Positions 1-4,813 of a stretch of 6,765 nt of DNA are shown piece after piece (the stretch's first letter is position 1; each line of letters opens with the position of its first letter). The DNA comes from Treponemataceae bacterium (GTDB taxonomy: Bacteria > Spirochaetota > Spirochaetia > Treponematales > Treponemataceae), in contig JAILRX010000004.1 of NCBI GenBank assembly GCA_024697985.1, positions 1 through 6,765 of the forward strand. The letters run 5' to 3'. Position numbers and translations under genes: made by a program. Below the pieces are notes generated by a model. The model ran no database searches. It had not been told where the DNA came from and worked only from the letters and a program-made list of their open reading frames with translations.

Positions 1-492
1 GGTGACCTGCTTTTTATGAGTGATGAATCAGACTTATCAAAAGCAATTATCGAGACAACCGAAAAATATAGTCACGTGGGAATCTACTTTGACGGAATGC
101 TTTACCATGCTTCAAGAAAAAGGGGAGTAGCAAAACAGAAACTGGAAGAATACCTTGCAGAAGAAAAACACGAAGTTTTCATTTACCGCTACCCGGAGAT
201 TGATGCAGAAATTGTAAAGGAAAGAGCAGAGCGATATTTGGGCTGTGAATACAATCACAGCTTTTACCCCGACAACGGAAAGTTTTACTGTTCTCAGTAC
301 ATCGCCGAAATCCTCCCGATTTTTGAAACGGTTCGAATGAAATTTAGCGATGGTGAAAAAGAGATTTCTGATTACTGGAAGAAGTATTATAAGGAACTTG
401 GACTTCCTGTTCCTGTAGGTCAGCCGGGCACAAACCCCGGCCAGCTTGCAAACTCCGGTAAGCTTCACTACATTGGAAAACTTGATTGTTAA
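1..492 (+). CDS. YiiX/YebB-like permuted NlpC/P60 family protein (5' end outside window)
   Basis: This is a papain-fold protein of the circularly permuted NlpC/P60 class (YiiX/YebB-like, old DUF830). Members are predicted peptidases, amidases or acyltransferases acting on cell-wall or lipid-linked substrates. The reading frame is open from base 1 and begins GDLLFMSDESDLSKAI. GDLLF is the usual first motif of the domain, so the ATG at 16 is internal and the true start lies left of the window. The probable catalytic His is in YSHVGIY (about bases 79-96). The probable Cys is in FYCSQY (about bases 283-300), in the permuted His-then-Cys order. The C-terminal segment GLPVPVGQPGTNPGQLA is also typical of this family. 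No signal peptide can be judged because the start is missing. The stop is 10 bases before the next gene, which suggests co-transcription. The fold is likely; the substrate is unknown. Confidence 0.85.
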   Translation, partial: GDLLFMSDESDLSKAIIETTEKYSHVGIYFDGMLYHASRKRGVAKQKLEEYLAEEKHEVFIYRYPEIDAEIVKERAERYLGCEYNHSFYPDNGKFYCSQYIAEILPIFETVRMKFSDGEKEISDYWKKYYKELGLPVPVGQPGTNPGQLANSGKLHYIGKLDC

Positions 493-502
493 TGGAAAGC
501 AG

Positions 503-994
503 ATGAACGAACTTACACCGATTCAGAAAGAAATAGTAACTGCCCTTGAGCAGATGAAAGAAAAGTCTCTTATTACAGAAGCAAACCTAGCAAAGAAAAT
601 CCGCGAAAATGCAAAGATTCAGGGAAAGAATAAAGCAGGTATTTGTCTGAAAGACCTGGAAGTGTGCATTGAATATCTGGGAGAAAACAGTCAGCTGCCT
701 TATGCACTCCACCTTAATAGTGCGAATGATATTCTGATTAAAAAGGTAGGGAGCGATGGCGAAGCCGGCAAGATGCTCCGGGGAAGCTCCTTGAGCGAGA
801 CTCCGAGCAGCTGTATTGCGAGGGAATGGAAACTGCTGGAAGGGGATGCCAAAAAACGTCGCCAGTCTAGTGAAAAATCTATTTCGGTTTTGACTAACGG
901 CGATTTACGGCAGAAGGCATCCGGCGGAAAGGTTGTGAAGAAACGCACAGACAGGAAGAAGATGAGTTTTAGGGATGTTGAGGAGTTTGACTAG
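503..994 (+). CDS. hypothetical small basic protein with HTH-like N-terminal half
   Basis: I do not recognise this 163-residue protein. The frame is open further upstream, inside the previous gene, through a TTG at 446. The ATG at 503 is preferred because it follows the previous stop by 10 bases and has a purine-rich GGAAAG just before it, although the 3-base spacing is short. The first 80 residues (MNELTPIQKEIVTALEQMKE, then ITEANLAKKIRENA) look helical and could be a small winged-helix or HTH fold. The second half is low-complexity and strongly basic, with KKRRQ and KVVKKRTDRKK, and ends in acidic VEEFD. Bases 751-840 are about 60% GC by hand count, against about 38% for 501-590, so the two halves may differ in origin. 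It probably forms an operon with the YiiX-like gene. No function is proposed. Confidence 0.6.
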   Translation: MNELTPIQKEIVTALEQMKEKSLITEANLAKKIRENAKIQGKNKAGICLKDLEVCIEYLGENSQLPYALHLNSANDILIKKVGSDGEAGKMLRGSSLSETPSSCIAREWKLLEGDAKKRRQSSEKSISVLTNGDLRQKASGGKVVKKRTDRKKMSFRDVEEFD

Positions 995-1015
995 GATTAA
1001 ATAGATCATGCAATC

Positions 1016-1034
1016 AAAAGACCTTAATCGGTCT
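1016..1034 (-). terminator. weak terminator-like hairpin at the end of the antitoxin relic
   Basis: Read on the minus strand, AGACC, a 6-base loop and GGTCT form a perfect 5-bp stem followed by TTTTG. The loop contains the stop codon of the HipB-like relic. The stem is short and the T-run only four bases, so this is at best a weak intrinsic terminator. Confidence 0.3.
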
Positions 1035-1188
1035 GTTCAAAATCATCCCTTGTAATCTTATTTATATTCAGGCCCAGAAGATTCATAAGATGCAGGGTTT
1101 TTCCGATTTCGCAGGTTGCTTTTCCATTTTCAAGATTAGAGAGAAAACTCATGCTAAAGCCGGTTAAAAATCGGCGTTGTATACATGG
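1024..1188 (-). pseudogene. truncated HipB-like XRE antitoxin (C-terminal half only)
   Basis: The minus-strand frame reads FLTGFSMSFLSNLENGK, then ATCEIGKTLHLMNLLGLNI, and ends at TAA (1024-1026). SFLSNLENGK is the recognition-helix region of an XRE/Cro helix-turn-helix. The following E-I-G-K-x-L-x-x-x-x-x-L-G-L pattern is the usual ending of HipB/Y4mF-type antitoxins. The first half of the domain, normally a QxxLAxxAG-type segment, is missing: an in-frame TAG lies at 1189-1191, and no frame just upstream restores it. An ATG at 1150-1152 would give only 42 residues, starting within the HTH, so it should not fold as a DNA-binding domain. No HipA-like kinase follows, since the next DNA belongs to the convergent gene at 503-994. 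This is an orphan remnant of a HipAB-type toxin-antitoxin locus. The family call rests on remembered motifs. Confidence 0.65.
1175..1185. repeat. direct repeat copy 1, CGTTGTATACA
   Basis: The 11-base sequence CGTTGTATACA recurs exactly at 1237-1247, 62 bases away. The core TTGTATACA is nearly a perfect palindrome in this copy. It sits just upstream of the antitoxin relic and could be an old operator half of that locus. Confidence 0.5.
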
Positions 1189-1230
1189 CTATGCTGTGAA
1201 TACAAGACAATTCTTATACTGTAAAGATAC

Positions 1231-1268
1231 GGACCTCGTTGTATACAAAGCTTTATCTTGCGAGGTCC
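1231..1268. repeat. perfect 8-bp inverted repeat enclosing a TTGTATACAA palindrome
   Basis: GGACCTCG (1231-1238) is the exact reverse complement of CGAGGTCC (1261-1268), with 22 bases between them. The loop begins with the 10-bp perfect palindrome TTGTATACAA (1239-1248) and contains AAAGCTTT (1247-1254). The second copy of the CGTTGTATACA direct repeat overlaps the left arm. No T-run follows on either strand, so it is not a normal terminator. A protein-binding site or a recombination-site relic is possible. The surrounding DNA (1192-1363) has no convincing gene. Confidence 0.55.
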
Positions 1269-1363
1269 AGGGACAGGGCAAAATTCCTTTTTCCCCTTAT
1301 GTGCCGGCCGGCGGATTTGCATTTCTCTAAAATCGAGAGGCTCTTTTACGCGAATTATTTCAG

Positions 1364-1391
1364 TGTTTTGTGCGGAAAACTCTGCTATAAT
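1364..1391 (+). promoter_or_regulatory. extended -10 promoter of the acetyltransferase-TfoX operon
   Basis: TGCTATAAT at 1383-1391 is a perfect TATAAT with the TG of an extended -10. The best -35 is weak: TGTTTT at 1364-1369 with a 16-base spacer. The predicted start at about 1397-1398 falls on the ribosome site GAGGTGA (1398-1404), giving an unusually short leader of about 10 bases. Confidence 0.6.
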
Positions 1392-1407
1392 GAAAAAGAG
1401 GTGACGC

Positions 1408-2043
1408 ATGAAAGACGGAAAGCTGCCAAATCCAATGACAATCCATCCCATAGCGGGGTATGACAAAGAAATCTATGTAAAACCGACTCTTAAAAATCCA
1501 AACATCATCGTTGGCGATTTTACTTACATTGCAGATTCTGATTTTGAAAGTCATGTAACGCATCTGTACGAATGGAATGGTGATAAACTGATTATCGGGA
1601 AGTTCTGCCAGATTGCAGCGGGAGTTGAATTTGTTATGAACGGCGCGAACCATCAGATGAATGCGGTGAGCACTTTTCCCTTTTACACTCTTGAAGGCTG
1701 GAATATGAATCCCCCGAATCCCGGTGACCTGCCGCTTAAAGGTGACACGGTTATCGGAAATGATGTCTGGATTGGGCAAAATGCGACAATCATGCCGGGC
1801 GTTCACATCGGCGACGGCGCGATAATCGGGGCAAATTCCACGGTTGCAAGTGATGTCCAGCCTTACTCGATTGCAGCTGGAAATCCCGCCCGTCTTATCC
1901 GAAACCGTTTTGATGACGAGTTGATTGCGCTCCTAGAAAAGTTTTGCTGGTGGGATAAATCTATTGAAGAAATCAATGAGCTGATTCCAATTCTAACCAG
2001 CAGCGATTTAGAAATGGTAAAGAAAACGCTAAAAGGAGAGTAG
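1408..2043 (+). CDS. Vat/CatB-like xenobiotic O-acetyltransferase
   Basis: This 211-residue left-handed beta-helix acyltransferase belongs to the xenobiotic acetyltransferase group (Vat streptogramin A and CatB chloramphenicol acetyltransferases). Members are cytoplasmic trimers that use acetyl-CoA to O-acetylate a hydroxyl. The N-terminus PNPMTIHPIAGY resembles Vat proteins. KLIIGKFCQIAAGV starts the hexapeptide coils. VMNGANHQM carries the expected catalytic His at residue 82, the same number I recall for VatD. DTVIGNDVWIGQNATIMPGV and IGDGAIIGANS are further hexapeptide repeats, and AAGNPARLIRNRFDDE is the usual C-terminal helix start. Length is normal for Vat. The ATG follows GAGGTGA by three bases. 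The next gene begins two bases after the stop. Streptogramin A is only a candidate substrate: chromosomal homologues of this group are common and often do not confer resistance. Confidence 0.9.
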   Translation: MKDGKLPNPMTIHPIAGYDKEIYVKPTLKNPNIIVGDFTYIADSDFESHVTHLYEWNGDKLIIGKFCQIAAGVEFVMNGANHQMNAVSTFPFYTLEGWNMNPPNPGDLPLKGDTVIGNDVWIGQNATIMPGVHIGDGAIIGANSTVASDVQPYSIAAGNPARLIRNRFDDELIALLEKFCWWDKSIEEINELIPILTSSDLEMVKKTLKGE

Positions 2044-2045
2044 CG

Positions 2046-2354
2046 ATGGCATCAACAAAAGAATATCTTGATTTTATTTTGGAACAGCTTTCGCTTATGG
2101 ACGAAATTTCCTGGCGTGCGATGATGGGGGAGTATATCATCTACTACCGAGGGAAGATTGTGGGCGGTCTTTATGATAACCGATTTCTTGTGAAGAACGT
2201 AAAATCTGCCCGCAGGAAAATGCCGGATGCGGCTCTTGAACTGCCTTACGATGGCGCGAAGGAAATGCTTCTTGTGGATGATGTTGAAAACAGGGTGTTC
2301 TTGAGGGAACTTTTTGAGGCGATGTATGATGAACTGCCGGAAAAGAGAAAGTAG
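2046..2354 (+). CDS. stand-alone TfoX N-terminal domain protein
   Basis: This 102-residue protein matches the TfoX/Sxy N-terminal domain over its full length: SWRAMMGEYIIYYRGKIVGG (about residues 22-41), DNRFLVKNVKSA, then ELPYDGAKEMLLVDDVENR and the closing FLRELFEAM. In gamma-proteobacterial Sxy/TfoX the domain is joined to a C-terminal domain and acts with CRP in competence. Isolated N-domains such as this one are widespread and have no settled role, so a competence function should not be assumed. The ribosome site AAGGAGA lies in the last codons of the acetyltransferase gene, two bases separate stop and start, and the pair is almost certainly one transcript. The sequence appears complete. 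Confidence 0.88.
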   Translation: MASTKEYLDFILEQLSLMDEISWRAMMGEYIIYYRGKIVGGLYDNRFLVKNVKSARRKMPDAALELPYDGAKEMLLVDDVENRVFLRELFEAMYDELPEKRK

Positions 2355-2384
2355 GAAAAATGTGATTTCTGCCTTAAAAAATCT

Positions 2385-2425
2385 CTGCAAAAAGTGAATC
2401 TGTATAACAGTCTCAACTTTTGCAG
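2385..2425. repeat. two-tier inverted repeat between tfoX-like gene and truncated hydrolase
   Basis: CTGCAAAAAGT (2385-2395) pairs with ACTTTTGCAG (2416-2425) with one bulged A. Inside the loop, CTGT (2400-2403) pairs with ACAG (2407-2410). No T-run follows, so it is not a classic intrinsic terminator, though it could act as a 3' stem for the upstream operon. Its right arm overlaps the first codons of the hydrolase relic, so it marks the breakpoint where homology begins. Confidence 0.5.
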
Positions 2426-2947
2426 CAGTGCAGGAAGGAAATTCACGAAGCTGTCGTGAACCTGAAAGCTGACTATGAGGACAACATTCTGATTGCAAAC
2501 AGCATCGGGGCTTTTTTCAGCATGAATGCAAATCTGGACGGCCTGGTTCAAAAGGCATACTTCATTTCACCGGTCGTGGATATGGAAAAGCTGATTTGCG
2601 ACATGATGAAGTGGGCAAAAGTAACCGAAGCGGAACTGGAGCAGCAGAAGATAATTCCGACTGATTTTGGGGAAGATTTGTCATGGGAATACCTCTGCTA
2701 TGTAAGAAATCATCCTTTGAGCTGGAAAATCCCGACTTGTGTTTTATATGGCGAGAATGACAATATCACTTCGATTGAAACGATGAAGGCGTTTGCAGAA
2801 AAACACGGTGCAAGCCTCACAGTGATGGAAGGTGGTGAACACTGGTTTCATACGGAAGAGCAGATGAAGTTTCTTGATGAGTGGATTAAGGGGAATGGCC
2901 CTCTATCCGTAAATAGTGCTGCATTTAGGCCTGTCGTATTTTATTGA
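2408..2947 (+). pseudogene. alpha/beta-hydrolase fragment, N-terminal part missing
   Basis: The frame opens after a TAA at 2405-2407. Possible starts are TTG at 2420 or GTG at 2456, neither well placed for a ribosome site. The catalytic residues of an alpha/beta hydrolase are all present: Ser in ILIANSIGAFF (residue 28 counted from the TTG), Asp in LYGENDNITS (residue 114) and His in MEGGEHWFHTEEQ (residue 141). A complete member has further strands and an oxyanion-loop segment before the nucleophile elbow. Here only about 27 residues precede the Ser, so the N-terminal portion is gone, and no other frame upstream supplies it. The homologous part seems to end near FLDEWIK. The last 18 residues (GNGPLSVNSAAFRPVVFY) look like read-through into unrelated DNA, and the stop overlaps the end of the convergent lipoprotein gene. 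Probably a 5'-deleted gene; a short functional variant is less likely. Confidence 0.65.
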
Positions 2948-3750
2948 AGCCTATATGATACTATGGATTTAATTTTTCCATCCTCGTAAAAGTCATAATC
3001 ATAATGAACAGCATACAGCCCGTCATTTTCCAAAATTTTATTTCCCTTTGAATCGTACTCATACGTTGTGGATGAAGTTCGCCCGCCTTCGTAGACATTC
3101 TTTTGGGATATTAAATGGTTATCTGCATCATACTCATAAAAAGTTTCGCCGAGATAAGATTTTTGATACATTTTATTTCCCTTTGAATCATATTCGAAAT
3201 ATTCAGTTTCGTCACTCGAAGATTTTTCGTATGTACATTTTGTGTAATTATCAGAATATCTCCACCATTCATGATCTTCACCGATTTTAGTCTCGCTATA
3301 CCTGTGAATCAATTTGTGATTCTCATATTCTGCATGGTAGAACAAATATGGTTTACCGCCAATTGTGCTGTGAAAATAAATCATATCTCCATTTGCATCA
3401 TATTCGTAAAAGTATTCGTGCCCAGGCCCTCCATTATCCTTAGAATATACGCGTTGATTATTCTGATTATACTCATTTTCAATGTAACTGCCGTCTGTTT
3501 CACAATAATTCTTCAGCAAATTATGCCGGTCATCATAAGTTTTTATAAATTTTGTTTTTTTATTATCAATTCCGCTTGTAATTTCAACTATTTCTCTGTT
3601 TCCATCATAAGAATAATTTTCGATACTTAATATTTTTTTATTTGCAGATTGTTCTGTGCGTGCAGCTTTTTTAGTGTCTGCTTTGCCTTTACAGCCATAA
3701 AATGCCAGGCTGATTACAATCAAAGGAAGGATTAAAGCAATACGTTTCAT
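2941..3750 (-). CDS. predicted lipoprotein with YD-like (RHS-type) repeats
   Basis: The 269-residue protein starts MKRIALILPLIVISLAFYGC. This is a type II signal peptide with a charged n-region, a hydrophobic core and Cys at residue 20. The lipobox LAFYGC has an aromatic pair before the Gly, so it is relaxed compared with the E. coli consensus. The open frame extends 12 codons upstream, but the ATG at 3750 has AGAGGAGC at the right distance and begins the signal peptide. After a Lys-rich linker come repeated units of the type FYEYDANGDMIYF, YFEYDSKGNKMYQ, FYEYDADNHLISQ and TYEYDSKGNKILE. These resemble the YD/RHS wrapping repeats of surface proteins, but this protein is far too short for an Rhs toxin and lacks a core or tip domain. 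It is likely anchored in a cell envelope membrane. Its role is unknown. Confidence 0.75.
   Translation of the reverse strand: MKRIALILPLIVISLAFYGCKGKADTKKAARTEQSANKKILSIENYSYDGNREIVEITSGIDNKKTKFIKTYDDRHNLLKNYCETDGSYIENEYNQNNQRVYSKDNGGPGHEYFYEYDANGDMIYFHSTIGGKPYLFYHAEYENHKLIHRYSETKIGEDHEWWRYSDNYTKCTYEKSSSDETEYFEYDSKGNKMYQKSYLGETFYEYDADNHLISQKNVYEGGRTSSTTYEYDSKGNKILENDGLYAVHYDYDFYEDGKIKSIVSYRLQ
3035..3189 (-). repeat. 20-bp exact direct repeat within the lipoprotein gene
   Basis: The same 20 bases occur at 3035-3054 and 3170-3189, 135 bases (45 codons) apart and in frame. They encode the DSKGNK core of two YD-like units. Other units in the gene are diverged in DNA, so this pair looks recently duplicated or homogenised. 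Confidence 0.7.
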
Positions 3751-3763
3751 TTTGCTCCTCTTG

Positions 3764-3780
3764 ACGCCCGACGTGGGCGT
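3764..3780 (-). promoter_or_regulatory. stem-loop at the predicted 5' end of the lipoprotein mRNA
   Basis: ACGCCC and GGGCGT form a perfect 6-bp GC-rich stem around a 5-base loop. On the minus strand, base 3780 lies seven bases beyond the -10, where the transcript is expected to start. The stem would thus be the very 5' end of the mRNA, and it ends a few bases before AGAGGAGC. A 5' stabilising hairpin is a reasonable reading. Confidence 0.45.
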
Positions 3781-3786
3781 ACACAT

Positions 3787-3795
3787 ATTATATCA
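3787..3795 (-). promoter_or_regulatory. extended -10 promoter of the lipoprotein gene
   Basis: The minus strand reads TGATATAAT, a perfect TATAAT with the extended TG. No good -35 is present at normal spacing (CAGTGA at 17 bases). The element overlaps the left arm of the 13-bp inverted repeat, so a protein bound there would affect it. Confidence 0.55.
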
Positions 3796-3826
3796 AACAA
3801 AGCAATTATTCACTGCTTTGTTTGAT
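3792..3826. repeat. perfect 13-bp inverted repeat between divergent promoters
   Basis: ATCAAACAAAGCA (3792-3804) and TGCTTTGTTTGAT (3814-3826) are exact reverse complements with a 9-base AT-rich spacer. No T-run follows on either strand, so a terminator is unlikely. The left arm touches the lipoprotein -10 and the right arm holds the likely -35 of the DUF1697 gene. This is the layout of a shared operator or a cruciform-forming site. Confidence 0.65.
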
Positions 3827-3845
3827 GCTTAGCTTAGTATATAAT
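3818..3845 (+). promoter_or_regulatory. promoter of the DUF1697 gene
   Basis: TATAAT at 3840-3845 is a perfect -10. The best -35 is TTGTTT (3818-3823) with a 16-base spacer. It lies inside the right arm of the inverted repeat. The predicted start near 3852 leaves a leader of about 14 bases holding GAGG (3858-3861) just before the ATG. Confidence 0.5.
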
Positions 3846-3865
3846 CTTCTTCAGAGCGAGGAAAA

Positions 3866-4405
3866 ATGACAAGATATATAGCCTTATTGCGAGGAATTAA
3901 CATCAGCGGAAAAAATAAAGTCCCTATGCCGGAATTGAAGGCTGCCTTTATTGAAAGAGGTTTTGCTGATGTCTGCACCCATCTTAACAGCGGAAACGTG
4001 ATTTTTACTTCTGATGAAAAAGACGCTGTTTTTCTGGCTGGGCACATTAGGGCCCTTGTTGCACAGAAGTTTTCTTTAGATATTCCGGTTTTTGTGATTT
4101 CGCAGACAGAACTGAAAGGCTTACTGAAAAAGGCACCTGACTGGTGGGGAAGTGATAATAAAGACATATACGATAATCTGATTTTTGCGATTCCTCCCTA
4201 CCGGATAGAAGTTGTCGCAGAAAAAATAGGAGAGCCGAGTGCGGACCTGGAGAAGGTCGAAATTTCCGGGAATGCAGCCTTCTGGTCTTTTAACCGCAAA
4301 CTCTATGCGAAGGCAAACTGGTGGAAAAAGACTGCTTCTCCAGGAATCGGCGAGATGATTACAATCCGTACTGCGAATACGCTTCGAAAGATTGCAGAAA
4401 TGTAA
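3866..4405 (+). CDS. DUF1697 family protein
   Basis: This 179-residue protein has the usual length and landmarks of DUF1697: the opening MTRYIALLRGINISGKNKVP, then HLNSGNVIFTS at about residues 39-49 and the DNLIFAIPP strand at about residues 103-111. The C-terminal AKANWWKKTASPGIGEMITI followed by RTANTLRKI is the conserved end of the family. No biochemical activity is settled for these cytoplasmic proteins, and no catalytic residues can be named. The ATG has GAGG five bases upstream. The gene is read alone from the divergent promoter region. It ends 12 bases before the end of the convergent ridA gene, with no clear terminator between them. Nothing suggests damage. Confidence 0.9.
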   Translation: MTRYIALLRGINISGKNKVPMPELKAAFIERGFADVCTHLNSGNVIFTSDEKDAVFLAGHIRALVAQKFSLDIPVFVISQTELKGLLKKAPDWWGSDNKDIYDNLIFAIPPYRIEVVAEKIGEPSADLEKVEISGNAAFWSFNRKLYAKANWWKKTASPGIGEMITIRTANTLRKIAEM

Positions 4406-4417
4406 AACGATGTAAAT

Positions 4418-4792
4418 CTATTCTACAACAGCTACAGCCTCAATTTCTACGAGGGCACCCTTTGGGAGGGCGGCTACTTCGAAGCAGCTGCGGGCTGGTT
4501 TTGAAACGAAGTATTTTTCGTAAACGGAGTTGAAAGCCGCAAAGTCTGAAATGTGGGCGAGGAAGCTGGTTGTTTTTACGACTTTTGAAAAGTCTGTGCC
4601 TGCGGCCTTTAAAATTGCTGCAAGATTTTTGATTGCCTGTTCAGCCTGGGCTTCGATTGTCTCGCCTTCGATTGCGCCAGTAGCTGGATTCAAGGGAATC
4701 TGTCCTGATGTGTACAAAAAGCCGTTTGCCAAAATTGCCTGTGAGTATGGTCCGATTGCAGCTGGTGCCGATTTTGTTTCGATTGTTTTCAT
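4418..4792 (-). CDS. ridA: RidA (YjgF/YER057c/UK114) enamine/imine deaminase
   Basis: RidA proteins are small cytoplasmic trimers that hydrolyse reactive 2-aminoacrylate and related imines released by PLP enzymes, protecting other PLP enzymes. The 124-residue sequence has the family length. It contains AIGPYSQAI (Tyr16), FLYTSGQIPLNP (about residues 25-36), then NLAAILKAAG. The signature PARSCFEVAALPKGALVEIE includes the substrate-carboxylate Arg101, Cys103 and the Glu at 116 that matches catalytic E. coli Glu120. All key residues of the active RidA subgroup appear present. The start has AAGGAGA upstream, and only 21 bases separate it from the end of the HD-domain gene, so the two are probably co-transcribed from the promoter at 5426-5454. 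Confidence 0.93.
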   Translation of the reverse strand: MKTIETKSAPAAIGPYSQAILANGFLYTSGQIPLNPATGAIEGETIEAQAEQAIKNLAAILKAAGTDFSKVVKTTSFLAHISDFAAFNSVYEKYFVSKPARSCFEVAALPKGALVEIEAVAVVE

Positions 4793-4813
4793 GTGTTTCT
4801 CCTTTTTATGGTT

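Noticed and set aside
423..441. GCCGGG/CCCGGC 6-bp hairpin as a terminator near the end of the YiiX-like gene
   Set aside because: It lies inside conserved coding sequence (GQPGTNPGQ), has no T-run after it, and is explained by codons.
1016..1188. An intact HipAB toxin-antitoxin system
   Set aside because: No kinase gene is present on either strand nearby, and the antitoxin lacks half of its HTH.
1303..1312. GCCGGCCGGC palindrome as a regulatory site
   Set aside because: It is a short self-complementary GC tract with no second copy and no link to the promoter at 1364-1391.
1164..1466. 100-codon minus-strand ORF
   Set aside because: It overlaps the acetyltransferase start and promoter, has no ribosome site or recognisable motif, and ends in the antitoxin relic in another frame.
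2046..2354. A competence regulator call for the TfoX-like gene
   Set aside because: Only the N-terminal domain is present. The known competence role belongs to two-domain Sxy/TfoX of gamma-proteobacteria.
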